This document shows, one piece after another, positions 23,667 to 33,400 of a stretch of DNA of 64,000 nucleotides (position 1 is the stretch's first letter; each line of letters opens with the position of its first letter). The notes under the pieces are model-generated. The model had not been told where the DNA came from, ran no database searches, and saw only the letters and a program-made list of their open reading frames with translations. This DNA is from Rariloculus sp965263005 (GTDB taxonomy: Bacteria > Pseudomonadota > Gammaproteobacteria > Steroidobacterales > Rariloculaceae): contig NZ_OZ253579.1 in NCBI RefSeq assembly GCF_965263005.1, positions 496,001 through 560,000 on the forward strand, read 5' to 3'. A program made the translations under genes and the position numbers.

Positions 23667-25484
23667 ATGGACCCCACAAAAACTGAAGGCACGGAGTATT
23701 TTCATCGCGTCGTCGATTGCCAATGGGCTTGCCCGGCGCACACCGACGTGCCTGAATACATCCGGCTGATTGCTCAGGGCCGGTTCACGGATGCGTACAT
23801 GCTCAACCGGGAGTCCAACGTGTTTCCGGGCATACTCGGCCGGGTCTGCGACCGGCCGTGCGAGCCGGCATGCCGCAGGCGGCGCGTCGAGGACAAGCCC
23901 GTCGCGATCTGCCGCCTGAAGCGTGTGGCGGCGGACAATCGCGACGACATCCGCCACCGGTTGCCGCAAGCGCTGCACCACACCAACGGCAAGCGGATCG
24001 CACTGATCGGCGCCGGTTGCGCTTCGCTGAGCGTCGCCAACGATCTGATTCCGCTCGGCTACGAATGCGTGATTTTCGAGGCGCTCGACAAACCCGGCGG
24101 ATTGATGCGCACGAATATTCCGGCGTTCCGACTGCCGGCCTCCGTGCTCGATGAGGAAATCGCTTACATCGTCGATATGGGTGTCGATCTCAGGCTTTCG
24201 CACCCCGTCGAGAGCATACGCGCGCTTCTCGAGGAGGACTTCGATGCTGTCTTCGTCGGCACGGGCGCTCCGAAGGGCAAGGAGTTGTGGCTCCCGGGCC
24301 GCGACGAGACCGACCGTATCCACATCGGCATTCAATGGCTCGAATCGATCGCGTTTGGCCACGTGTCGAGCGTCGGAGAGCGTGTCCTGATTATCGGGGT
24401 CGGTAATACGGCGATGGATTGCTGCCGCAGCTCGCTCAGGCTCGGGGCCAACGACGTCAAGGTCATGGCCCGCAAGCCGCGCGGCTTCTTCAAAGCGTCC
24501 GATTGGGAGCTCGAGGATGCCGAGGAGGAGCGCGTCGAGATCGTGGTCAATCACGCACCGAAGGCATTCGTCATAGAGCACGGCAAGCTCGTCGGCATGG
24601 AATTCGACATCGTCGAGTACGATGTCGACGACAACGGCACAATCACGGGCAGCCGGATCGTCGGCGAGACGACGTTGCCGTGCGATGACGTTGTGCTCGC
24701 GATCGGCCAGGAGAACGCCTTTCCCTGGATCGAGCGTGATGTCGGCATCGAATTCGACAAATGGAATGTGCCGGTCACCGACCCGACGACCTTCGAATCG
24801 ACTCGCGAGGGGGTGTTTTTCGGCGGTGATGCTGCCTTCGGGCCGAAGAACATCATCTGGGCCGTGGAGCATGGTCACCAGGCCGCAATTTCGATCCACA
24901 AGTACTGCGAGGGTACGAGCTTGACCGATCGCCTGCCGCGCGGAGTCAACCTCGCGACGGCGAAAATGGGCATCCACGAGTGGAGTTACAGCAACGACTA
25001 TGATCCGGCCGGCCGGCGGATCATGCCGCACGTCGATCTCAAGAAGCGATTCAAGAAGCTGAACATCGAGGTCGAGCTCGGTTTCGGCACGGAAGCCGCC
25101 GCCGAAGAGGTCGAACGTTGCTTGAATTGCGATCTGCAAACGGTGTTCACGGCGGACCTTTGCATAGAATGCGATGCATGCATCGACATCTGTCCCGTGG
25201 ATTGCCTGACGATCACGCGCAACGGAGATCAGGAACATATTGAAGCCAAATGCAAGACCGCGCGCCTGAACGCCGATCAACCGCTCTACGTATCCGGCCC
25301 CCTGAAACACACCGCCCGCGTCATGGTCAAGGACGAGAATCTTTGCGTGCACTGCGGCCTGTGCGCGGAACGGTGCCCGACAGGCGCCTGGGACATGCAG
25401 AAATCGACGGTAGTGATTCCCTACGCTCTCAACGAAGCACAACGGGACCAGGAACAGTGCCGAGCGACACAAAAAGCCGGGTAA
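23667..25484 (+). CDS. GltD-like FAD oxidoreductase fused to a 2x[4Fe-4S] ferredoxin domain
   Basis: A 605-residue cytoplasmic flavoprotein. The N-terminal iron-sulfur segment has CQWACPAHTDVPEY and CDRPCEPACRR. An FAD site reads IALIGAGCASLSVANDL and an NAD(P) site reads VLIIGVGNTAMDCCRS, followed by the GGDAAFGPKNIIWAVEHG flavin segment of the glutamate-synthase small-subunit family. The C terminus adds two [4Fe-4S] motifs, CIECDACIDICPVDC and CVHCGLCAERCP. The stop overlaps the start of the next subunit by 28 nt. Operon context with a 2-oxoacid:ferredoxin oxidoreductase suggests that it moves electrons between ferredoxin (or its own clusters) and NAD(P)H. It is unlikely to be part of a glutamate synthase because no gltB lies near. 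Confidence 0.85.
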   Translation: MDPTKTEGTEYFHRVVDCQWACPAHTDVPEYIRLIAQGRFTDAYMLNRESNVFPGILGRVCDRPCEPACRRRRVEDKPVAICRLKRVAADNRDDIRHRLPQALHHTNGKRIALIGAGCASLSVANDLIPLGYECVIFEALDKPGGLMRTNIPAFRLPASVLDEEIAYIVDMGVDLRLSHPVESIRALLEEDFDAVFVGTGAPKGKELWLPGRDETDRIHIGIQWLESIAFGHVSSVGERVLIIGVGNTAMDCCRSSLRLGANDVKVMARKPRGFFKASDWELEDAEEERVEIVVNHAPKAFVIEHGKLVGMEFDIVEYDVDDNGTITGSRIVGETTLPCDDVVLAIGQENAFPWIERDVGIEFDKWNVPVTDPTTFESTREGVFFGGDAAFGPKNIIWAVEHGHQAAISIHKYCEGTSLTDRLPRGVNLATAKMGIHEWSYSNDYDPAGRRIMPHVDLKKRFKKLNIEVELGFGTEAAAEEVERCLNCDLQTVFTADLCIECDACIDICPVDCLTITRNGDQEHIEAKCKTARLNADQPLYVSGPLKHTARVMVKDENLCVHCGLCAERCPTGAWDMQKSTVVIPYALNEAQRDQEQCRATQKAG

Positions 25485-27280
25485 ACGATTTCGTCGTCAA
25501 GCTGGCGAACGTCAATGGCACGGGCTCGGCCAGTGCGAACACGCTTCTGATGAAGGCGATCTTCCGGATGGGGATTCCCGTCACGGGCAAGAATTTCTTT
25601 CCCTCGAACATTCAGGGCTTACCGACCTGGTATGAGATCCGGGTCAGCAAGGACGGGTATCTCGCGCGCTCAGGGTCGATCGAAATCATGGTCGCGATGA
25701 ACCAGCAGACTTACGCGCAGGACCTCAAGGAGGTCAGCCCGGGCGGCACCTTGATTTACGACTCGACCTGGCCGAGGGACACCGTGATCTCGAGACCCGA
25801 CATCGCGATCATCGGCATTCCGCTCGCGCGAATGTGCAACGAGCGGTTCACGAGCGCGCGGGTTCGCATTCTCATGAAGAACATGGCCTACGTGGGCGCG
25901 CTTGCGGCCCTGATCGACCTCGACCTCGAGGTCATCGAGAACCTCGTCAGGGAGACGTTCGCGAGCAAGACAGCGTTGATCGAATCGAATATGGACGCCG
26001 TCGGGCTCGGATTCGACTACGCGAAGAAGCACTTCGCCTGCCCGCTCCCGACGCGGCTTGAGCGGATGAACAAGACCGCCGAGCACATCATGATCGATGG
26101 CAACACGGCGGCGGCTCTCGGCTGCGTCTATGCCGGCGCGACGGTCGGCGCGTGGTACCCGATTACGCCGTCAACGTCGTTGATGGACGCGTTCAGGGGA
26201 TTTTGCGAGGAGTACCGCAAGGACCCGAACACGGGGGAGCGATGCTTCTGTGTTATTCAGGCCGAGGACGAGCTCGCCGCGATCGGTATCGTGCTTGGCG
26301 CAACCTGGAATGGTGCTCGGGCCTTCACGCCGACGAGCGGTCCAGGACTATCCCTGATGAGCGAGTTCCTCGGTTTCGCTTATTTCGCAGAGGTGCCTGC
26401 CGTCGTGTTCGACGTGCAGCGCGTCGGGCCATCGACGGGCATGCCGACGCGCACGCAGCAGGGCGAAATACTCGCCGCGGCGTACGCGTCGCACGGCGAC
26501 ACGAAGCACGTTATTTTGTTCCCTGGCGACCCGCGCGAATGCTTCGAATTGTCGGTCGCCGCATTCGACCTCGCCGACAGGCTCCAGACACCGGTGTTCG
26601 TGCTCTCGGATCTCGACATCGGCATGAACGACTGGATGTGCAGGGAATTCGAGTGGGACCCCGATTACGTGCCCGACCGCGGCAAGGTGCTGGATCCGAA
26701 GACCATAGCGAGTCTGCCGGGGCGATTCCATCGTTATCTCGACCCCGACGGCGACGGCATCGCTCCGCGCACCATCCCCGGGGGACATCCGAAAGGCTCC
26801 TATTTCGTGCGAGGCTCCGGACACAACCAGTTTGGAGAATATACCGAGGATTCGAACGAATACCTCGAGGTCGTCAATCGGCTGAAGAGGAAGTGGGCCA
26901 CGGCTGCCAGGCTCGTGCCCGAGCCCGTGATCCGGCGCAGGCGCAAAGCCGCCAAATGGGGCATCGTTTCCGTCGGCAGTTGTAACCCGGCAGTCAACGA
27001 AGCCATCGATCGCCTCGCGGCGAAAGGGATCCATCTGAACTACTGCAGGATCAGGGCGTTTCCCTTCACGCAGAAGGTCGAGCGCTTTCTCGATCAGCAC
27101 GATCACGTCTTCGTCGTCGAGCAGAACAGAGACGCGCAGCTCAAGAGCCTGCTGATGCTCGAGACGTCTTATCCGTCCAATCGCATGCAATCGATACTCA
27201 GCTACGGAGGACTGCCGATGGATTACAGGTGCGTGGTCGAGGCGATCGAGGAAACCTACCTGGAGGGTGCAGCGGCATGA
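25457..27280 (+). CDS. korA: 2-oxoacid:ferredoxin oxidoreductase, fused gamma-alpha subunit
   Basis: A 607-residue protein from the GTG at 25457. The first ~190 residues are the gamma domain (NGTGSASANTLLMKAIFRMG, NIQGLPTWYEIRVS). The alpha domain follows (GNTAAALGCVYAGATVGAWYPITPSTSLMD, FTPTSGPGLSLMSEFLGFAYFAEVPAVVFDVQRVGPSTGMPTRTQQ in short conserved blocks). It has no iron-sulfur motif of its own. With the beta subunit it oxidatively decarboxylates a 2-oxoacid with CoA, reducing ferredoxin, or runs in reverse. 2-Oxoglutarate is the likely substrate from the overall resemblance to KorA, but pyruvate or another oxoacid cannot be excluded. The stop overlaps korB by 4 nt. Confidence 0.85.
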   Translation: MPSDTKSRVNDFVVKLANVNGTGSASANTLLMKAIFRMGIPVTGKNFFPSNIQGLPTWYEIRVSKDGYLARSGSIEIMVAMNQQTYAQDLKEVSPGGTLIYDSTWPRDTVISRPDIAIIGIPLARMCNERFTSARVRILMKNMAYVGALAALIDLDLEVIENLVRETFASKTALIESNMDAVGLGFDYAKKHFACPLPTRLERMNKTAEHIMIDGNTAAALGCVYAGATVGAWYPITPSTSLMDAFRGFCEEYRKDPNTGERCFCVIQAEDELAAIGIVLGATWNGARAFTPTSGPGLSLMSEFLGFAYFAEVPAVVFDVQRVGPSTGMPTRTQQGEILAAAYASHGDTKHVILFPGDPRECFELSVAAFDLADRLQTPVFVLSDLDIGMNDWMCREFEWDPDYVPDRGKVLDPKTIASLPGRFHRYLDPDGDGIAPRTIPGGHPKGSYFVRGSGHNQFGEYTEDSNEYLEVVNRLKRKWATAARLVPEPVIRRRRKAAKWGIVSVGSCNPAVNEAIDRLAAKGIHLNYCRIRAFPFTQKVERFLDQHDHVFVVEQNRDAQLKSLLMLETSYPSNRMQSILSYGGLPMDYRCVVEAIEETYLEGAAA

Positions 27281-28332
27281 CTTCGATCGTCAAACCGACA
27301 ATCGTCCATCGCGGGCTGAGCCGTAACAAGCTCGGCCTGACGATTCGCGACTACGAGGGTGGGATGTCGACGTTGTGCGCCGGCTGCGGCCACGATTCCG
27401 TCACAGCCGCGATCGTTCAGGCCTTGTTCGAGCTCGGCGTTCCTCCGCATCGCGTCGCGAAGATGAGCGGGATCGGCTGCTCATCGAAGACACCGGCGTA
27501 TTTTCTCGGCGCATCGCACAGCTTCAATGCCGTGCATGGGCGCATGCCATCGATCGCAACGGGCGCGGCGGCAGCCAACCGCGAGCTCTATCTGCTCGGC
27601 GTATCCGGTGACGGGGACTCCCTGTCGATCGGACTCGGGCAGTTTGCGCATGCCGTGCGGCGCAACATCGACATGATCTATATCATCGAGAACAACGGCG
27701 TCTACGGGCTGACGAAGGGTCAGTTCTCGGCGTCCGCCGATATCGGCACGGCGGCCAAGCGCGGCGAAGTCAATCAGCAACCACCGATCGATCCTGTTCA
27801 GCTTGCGATGGCGCTCGGCGGCACGTTTGTCGCACGCAGCTTTTCGGGCGACAAGGACCAGCTCGTGCCGTTGATCAAAGCCGGAATTCGGCACGAGGGC
27901 TTCGCCGTGATCGATGTGTTGTCACCGTGCGTGACGTTCAACGACCATGAGTCGTCGACCAAGAGCTACGCTTACACCAGGGAGCACTCCCACCAGGTCG
28001 TGCACACCGACTTCATTCCGTCGGCGGCGGAGATCAAGGTGGCCTACGATGAAGGCGAAGTCGTGCCGATCAGGATGCACGACGGCAGCCGGCTGTTGTT
28101 GCGCAAGGTCAGCGAGGACTACAACGCGCACAATCGCGGCGCGGCGATCGAGTATATCCGCACTTACCAACGCAAGGGTGAAGTCGTGACCGGGCTGCTT
28201 TATATCGACGAGAGCGAGCCCGATATGCACGGCATCAACACGACGACCGGCATGCCGCTCAACCAGCTCGAGTTCGGATCCCTGTGTCCGGGCGAAAAGG
28301 ACCTCGCGGCGCTCCAGGACCGCTACCGCTGA
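27277..28332 (+). CDS. korB: 2-oxoacid:ferredoxin oxidoreductase, beta subunit (thiamine diphosphate)
   Basis: A 351-residue protein. STLCAGCGHDSVTAAI at the N terminus carries cluster-ligating cysteines, and IGCSSKTPAYF supplies another. The thiamine-diphosphate/Mg motif is GVSGDGDSLSIGLGQFAHAVRRN through ENNGVYGLTKGQ. HEGFAVIDVLSPCVTFNDH carries the further conserved cysteine. The start overlaps korA by 4 nt. The three-gene unit with the GltD/ferredoxin fusion is self-contained. Confidence 0.9.
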   Translation: MTSIVKPTIVHRGLSRNKLGLTIRDYEGGMSTLCAGCGHDSVTAAIVQALFELGVPPHRVAKMSGIGCSSKTPAYFLGASHSFNAVHGRMPSIATGAAAANRELYLLGVSGDGDSLSIGLGQFAHAVRRNIDMIYIIENNGVYGLTKGQFSASADIGTAAKRGEVNQQPPIDPVQLAMALGGTFVARSFSGDKDQLVPLIKAGIRHEGFAVIDVLSPCVTFNDHESSTKSYAYTREHSHQVVHTDFIPSAAEIKVAYDEGEVVPIRMHDGSRLLLRKVSEDYNAHNRGAAIEYIRTYQRKGEVVTGLLYIDESEPDMHGINTTTGMPLNQLEFGSLCPGEKDLAALQDRYR

Positions 28333-28451
28333 CCGATGCCGACGGGCGCGAGCCGAGCTGCCGCCGAGGTTCGCTTGCTCGGTCGCGATAGACTCCGGAT
28401 GCCAGCAGCCCGTGGCCGCCAGGAGGTGGGCGCGCGGAGCTTCTCGTAACG

Positions 28452-29339
28452 ATGTACGACGAACCGGATATGTGGGTCGAGTTGGTCATGGGCGCGGGCG
28501 GGCGAGCGTGTGCGGAGTTTGCGCTCGTGCTCGAGGCGCAGGGCATCGAGCATCGGCGGCTGCAGACGGCCGCGGGCTGGTCGCTCAGCGTGCGCGCGAG
28601 CGATGCTGGCCGCGCGGCCGCGGAGTTGGCCGTGTACCGGAACGAGGGCACGCGGCCGCAAGGGGCGAAACCGGCTCCCGAAATGGTCGGCAATGGCTGG
28701 AGCGTCGTCGTCTACGTCGCCGTACTCATGGCCGTCGCCGTCTGCGTGCGACAGCACGCGCTCGGCTTCGACTGGCTCGGCGTCGGCCGCGTCGAAGCGG
28801 GCAGCATGGTCGGCGGCGAATGGTGGCGTGCCGTGACGGCGCTGACGATCCACCTCGATGCGGACCATCTGCTCGGCAACGTCGCATTCGGAAGCTTCTT
28901 CGCATATTTCGTCTCGCGATACCTGGGCGGGGGGCTGGGGTGGCTCGCAATACTGACGGCCGGCACGTTCGGCAACATGCTCAACGGGATGGTCCAGGCC
29001 GCCGAACATCGCTCCATAGGGGCTTCGACCGCAGTGTTCGCGGCGCTTGCGCTGCTCACGGCCAACACATGGAAACGCGGCTTCTGGAAGAACACGCCGC
29101 TGCGCACGCGGATCGCGCCGATCGTTGCGGGGCTCGGCTTGCTCGCCTTCACGGGGACGGGCGGTGAGAATACCGATATCGGCGCGCATCTGACCGGGTT
29201 CGTAGCCGGATTCTGCCTCGGCCTCGTGCTCGCCCGCTATCCCGTACCGCGTTCCTGGTCGACGCAGTTCGCCGCGGGGTTGCTCGCCTGCGCGCTCGTG
29301 GTCTCGGCTTGGGCCTGGGGATTCGCCGCGTCCTATTGA
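28452..29339 (+). CDS. Rhomboid-family intramembrane serine protease
   Basis: A 295-residue inner-membrane protein. A cytoplasmic N-terminal domain of about 75 residues resembles the small module that precedes some rhomboids. It is followed by about six or seven membrane helices. The catalytic Ser lies in SIGASTAVFAALAL and the catalytic His in DIGAHLTGFVAGFCLG; HLDADHLLGNVAFG is the conserved segment of TM2 with the oxyanion His and Asn. Substrates are unknown. Upstream, 28403-28417 carries a 15-nt match to the end of the CTAG repeat, possibly chance. Confidence 0.88.
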   Translation: MYDEPDMWVELVMGAGGRACAEFALVLEAQGIEHRRLQTAAGWSLSVRASDAGRAAAELAVYRNEGTRPQGAKPAPEMVGNGWSVVVYVAVLMAVAVCVRQHALGFDWLGVGRVEAGSMVGGEWWRAVTALTIHLDADHLLGNVAFGSFFAYFVSRYLGGGLGWLAILTAGTFGNMLNGMVQAAEHRSIGASTAVFAALALLTANTWKRGFWKNTPLRTRIAPIVAGLGLLAFTGTGGENTDIGAHLTGFVAGFCLGLVLARYPVPRSWSTQFAAGLLACALVVSAWAWGFAASY

Positions 29340-29350
29340 GCGTGCGCCGT

Positions 29351-29363
29351 GCGTTAACAGGCC
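29351..29363. repeat. Solo half of the GTTAAC hairpin element between convergent genes
   Basis: GCGTTAACAGGCC matches 13 of 13 bases with the right arm of the 21-bp hairpin at 12047-12059. It lies in the 24-bp gap between the rhomboid and P-loop genes and abuts the P-loop gene's TAG stop. A full hairpin is not present here. Confidence 0.45.
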
Positions 29364-30212
29364 CTAATCGATGACGCGCGCAACGAGGTCGAGAAAGTCG
29401 TCCTCGCCGGTAATGTCCTCGGCCTGCTTCGCCTCGACGGTATAGCCGTGCGCATCGGCGAACGCCTCGTAGCGAGGACGGCGGTGCGCGACGAGCGCCG
29501 GGAAGATCCAGCGCATGAAGTCGTCGGGCACGATGTCGTCAGTCGACGCGAGACCGTGCTCGGCGAGATACTCACCGAGCTTTTCGTCGAGAAAGGCTTC
29601 CTGGTAGTAGAGTGGTTTCGGCTTGTCGACCGCGCGCTGGACAAGTTTTTGCTCGATTTCCTCGTCGGGTTTCAGGTAGACGATCAGCGTGTGCTCGGCG
29701 AGCATGTCGTAGGTTCGGTTGTCGTAAAGCTCAACGATGCTGCCCCCGCTATCGTTGATGAAGTGATCGTAACCGTAGATCGTATGGGCTTTCTCGATAA
29801 ACTGCGCGACGTCTCTCATTGCACCGATCTCTGCCTCGCGGTGGAGGCGCTGCCGCTTTTTGAACTCCTCCAGTGGCAGTCCGCCGAGATCCGCGCGTCC
29901 AATCTTGCCGAGAAACGTCGCGACGGGCTCGAGATTGTGGACCGTTATGTTGCTCGCGATGTAGATCGAGTCGCTTCTGAGCAGATCGCGCAGAAAACCG
30001 ACTTGCATCGCCTGCCGCTTGATGTTGTCGAGGATCGGTTCGGCGAGGTACTTCGTGCCGATGCGATAGTCGCCGGAGTAGTGAAACCACTTCAACTGGG
30101 GAAGCTTATAGGCCAGCGTGGTCTTGCCGACGCCCGACATGCCCAATAGCGTGATGGCTTTGTGCGGCCATCGCATGAACTCGCTTCGCGTCATTCGCAC
30201 GGCATCGACCAT
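29364..30212 (-). CDS. P-loop ATPase/kinase-like protein of unknown function
   Basis: A 282-residue cytoplasmic protein. A Walker A motif TLLGMSGVGKTTLA is near residue 22, followed by FHYSGDYRIGTKYL, and an acidic HFINDSGGSIVELYD segment resembles a Walker B/sensor region. The overall plan is that of small nucleoside or metabolite kinases, but no defined kinase lid signature was recognised. The start at 30212 could instead be an internal Met at residue 6 or 13. It is convergent with the rhomboid gene and divergent from lhr across repeat copy 3. Confidence 0.7.
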   Translation of the reverse strand: MVDAVRMTRSEFMRWPHKAITLLGMSGVGKTTLAYKLPQLKWFHYSGDYRIGTKYLAEPILDNIKRQAMQVGFLRDLLRSDSIYIASNITVHNLEPVATFLGKIGRADLGGLPLEEFKKRQRLHREAEIGAMRDVAQFIEKAHTIYGYDHFINDSGGSIVELYDNRTYDMLAEHTLIVYLKPDEEIEQKLVQRAVDKPKPLYYQEAFLDEKLGEYLAEHGLASTDDIVPDDFMRWIFPALVAHRRPRYEAFADAHGYTVEAKQAEDITGEDDFLDLVARVID

Positions 30213-30258
30213 GGACTTTCGACGCGGCGATTATAAGTCCGTTTCGGCCGGCCGCGCT

Positions 30259-30424
30259 CTAGCAGCCCGTGACAAGAGCCCCGCTGCATTCGACCGGCGA
30301 TGCATCCCGCCTGAGCTGCGTTGCTCGTCGGTCGAATATGCCCAATATTCTCCCTCCTCGCGCCATGCCGGCCGGGCGCCTCGCCGCTCTCGGTGCGACG
30401 CGGGGCTCGTGCCACGGGCTGCTC
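30259..30424 (+). repeat. CTAG palindromic repeat, long copy (copy 3)
   Basis: A 166-bp copy starting CTAGCAGCCCGTGAC and ending GCCACGGGCTGCTC. It contains the central ATTCGACCGGCGA / TCGTCGGTCGAAT hairpin, the CAATATTCTCCCTCCTCGCG segment and GCGCCTCGCC. It lies between the divergent P-loop and lhr genes. The + strand reading frame through it is shared with other copies and is not a gene. Confidence 0.85.
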
Positions 30425-30456
30425 GCGCCAGGCAATCTGGCGTAAGCTAGGAGCCC

Positions 30457-33400
30457 ATGACCCGCGAGAGCTTTCACCCAGCGGTCGAGCGTTGGTTCAG
30501 CTCGACTTTCGAGGCGCCGACGCCCGTGCAGCTTGAGGCCTGGAATGCGATCGCGTCCGGTTCGCATACCGTGATCAGCGCGCCGACGGGTTCCGGCAAG
30601 ACGCTTGCCGCGTTCCTCGCCGTCATCGACGCTCTCGTCAAGCAGGCGCTCGCCGACCGTCTGTCCGACGAGACGCGGATTCTCTATGTGTCGCCGCTCA
30701 AAGCGCTGTCGAACGACGTCCAGAAAAACCTTCAGCAACCGCTCGAAGGCATTCGGCGCGAGCTAATCGGTCTTGCGCTGCCCGATGCGCCGATCCGCGC
30801 CTCGGTACGGACGGGCGACACGCCGCAGAGCGAGCGCGCAAAGATGCGCCGCCGGCCGCCCCACATCCTCGTGACGACGCCGGAGTCGCTCTATATCCTG
30901 CTGACGTCCGAATCCGGAAGGCGCATGCTCGGGACGGTCAGGACCGTCATCGTCGACGAGATACACGCCGTTGCCGGCAACAAGCGAGGCGCCCATCTCG
31001 CGCTGTCGCTCGAGCGGCTCGGGGCGCTTTGCGGCGAACCGCCGACGCGTGTCGGCATCTCGGCAACGACCAAACCGATCGCCAGGATTGCCGAATACCT
31101 GACCGGCAACCCCGACATTCCATGCATGATCATCGACGCGGGGCACGTGCGCGACAGGGACCTCGAGCTCGATCTGCCGCAATCGCCGCTCGAGGCGATC
31201 ATGGCGAACGAGGTCTGGACCGAGGTTTACGACCGTCTGGCGGAGCTCATCCGCGAGCACCGCACGACGCTGGTGTTCGTCAATACGCGCAGACTCGCCG
31301 AGCGCGCGGCGCGCCATCTGGCTGAGCGGCTCGGCGAGGATGCGGTCACGTCTCACCACGGAAGTCTCGCGAAGGAGCACCGTCTGCGGGCCGAACAGCG
31401 TCTCAAGCAAGGCGATATCAAGGCGATCGTCGCCACGTCCTCGCTCGAGCTTGGAATCGACATCGGTGACGTCGATCTCGTCTGCCAGCTCGGCTCGCCG
31501 CGCTCGATCGCCGCGCTGCTGCAACGTGTCGGCCGCTCGGGTCACGGGCCGCAGGCATTGCCGAAGGGCCGGCTATTTCCGCTGTCGTGTGACGAACTCG
31601 TTGAATGCGCCGCATTGCTTGCAAGCGTCGGGCGCCGCGAGCTCGACGCGATCCGGTTGTGCCGCGGTGCGCTCGACGTGCTCACCCAGCAGATCGTCGC
31701 CGAGGTCAGCATGCGGGAGTGGCGCGTCGACGAACTTCTTGCGCTCGTTCGCAAGGCGGCACCTTATCGAGACATCGAGCCCGGCGCGTTCACTGCCCTG
31801 GTGCGGATGCTCGCCGAGGGATTCAGCACACAGCGCGGCCGGCGCGGCGCGCACCTGTTCTTCGACCGCGTGAACGGCACGCTCAGGGGGCGTCGCGGCG
31901 CCCGTTTGACAGCCGTCACGAACGGCGGCGCGATACCGGATCAGTTCGACTACGACGTCGTGCTGTTGCCGAACGAAATTTCGGTCGGGACGCTCAACGA
32001 GGACTTTGCCTTCGAGAGCCTGCCAGGGGACATTTTTCAACTCGGCAGCACCTCGTACAGGATCCTCAAGGTCAGGACAGGCAAGGTCTATGTCGAGGAC
32101 GCCAAGGGTCGGCCGCCCAACATCCCGTTCTGGTTCGGCGAGGCGCCGGGCCGCAGCGACGAGCTGTCGCAATCCGTGTCCGCGTTGCGCGAGCGCGTGG
32201 ACCGCGAGCTCGCATCGCGCAGTGGCGCCGAGGCCGCAGCCGCGCTGAGCGGCGAGCTTGGGTTGAGCGAGCCGGCCGCCGAGCAGCTTGTCGAGTATCT
32301 CGCGGCCGCCCGCGCGGCACTCGGTCTGCTGCCGACGGCCGAAAAGATCGTTTTCGAGAGATTCTTCGACGAAGCCGGCGATACGCATCTCGTCATTCAT
32401 TCGCCGCTCGGCGCTCGTGTCAACCGAGCCTGGGGACTCGCTTTGCGCAAGCGTTTTTGCCGCAGATTCAATTTCGAGCTGCAGGCTGCGGCACTTGACG
32501 ATTCGATCGTCCTGTCGCTCGGCACCATGCACAGCTTCGCGCTCGCCGACGTCGCCAAGTACCTGACGAGCCGCTCGGTCCGCCACGTGTTGACTCAGGC
32601 AGTTGTCGGCGCGCCGATTTTTTCGACCTATTGGCGGTGGAACGCGACGATAGCGCTCGCCGTGAGGCGGTTTCGCAACGGCAAGCGGGCGCCGCCCCAG
32701 TTTCAGCGCATCGATTCCGAGGATCTGCTGGCGACGGTGTTTCCCGAGCAGCTCGCCTGCGCGGAGAATTTGCCCGGCGGCGATCTCGCCATCCCCGACC
32801 ATCCCCTTGTCACGCAGACGCTGGCCGATTGTCTGACCGCCGCAATGGACATCGATGGATTGGAGCGGCTGCTCTCGCGCATCGAGGCCGGAGATGTCGA
32901 GATCCTGTGCCGCGATCTTGCGGCTCCTTCGCCGCTCGCGCAGGAAATCCTCGGCGCGAAGCGCTACGCATTTCTCGATGACGCACCGGCCGAAGAGCGT
33001 CGGACGCTCGCCGTCCAGTCGCGACGCTACACTTCGGTCGGCGAGGCTTCGGAACTCGGCCGGCTCGACCCCGCGGCGATCGAGCGCGTACGTGCCGAGG
33101 CATGGCCGGAGGTTCGCAATGCCGATGAGCTTGACGACGCTCTTGCCGTGCTCGGATTCGTGACCGAGGAAGAGGGTGCGGCCGCCGACTGTTGGCCGGC
33201 TTGCTTCGAATCCCTCAAGCGGGACGGCCGGGCGACGGTCTTCGCGCTGCCGGCAGGGGGGAGGCTCTGGGTCGGCGCGCAACGGCTTGCCGAGCTTTTG
33301 CTGGTGTTTACAACGGGACGGGCAAGCCCCGATGCGCGCGTGCTGCCGAGCGATGTCGGCGATCGGGACACAGCGCTGCGAGAACTCGTACGCAGCCGCC

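Noticed and set aside
23358..25472. 704-codon open frame on the - strand opposite the GltD-like gene
   Set aside because: No recognisable domain and fully covered by a clear flavoprotein on the other strand.
28403..28417. Isolated 15-nt match to the repeat end (AGCAGCCCGTGGC) upstream of the rhomboid gene
   Set aside because: Too short and lacking the rest of the element; may be chance.
30118..30450. Related small open frames at 30118-30450, 54242-54577 and 55430-55786 sharing peptides such as SPAAFDRRC and RRAPRR
   Set aside because: The similarity comes from the CTAG repeat being read in the same frame in each copy, not from a protein family; no start context or domain.
31573..33282. 569-codon open frame on the - strand opposite lhr
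   Set aside because: Antisense shadow of the helicase; composition and absence of motifs argue against a gene.
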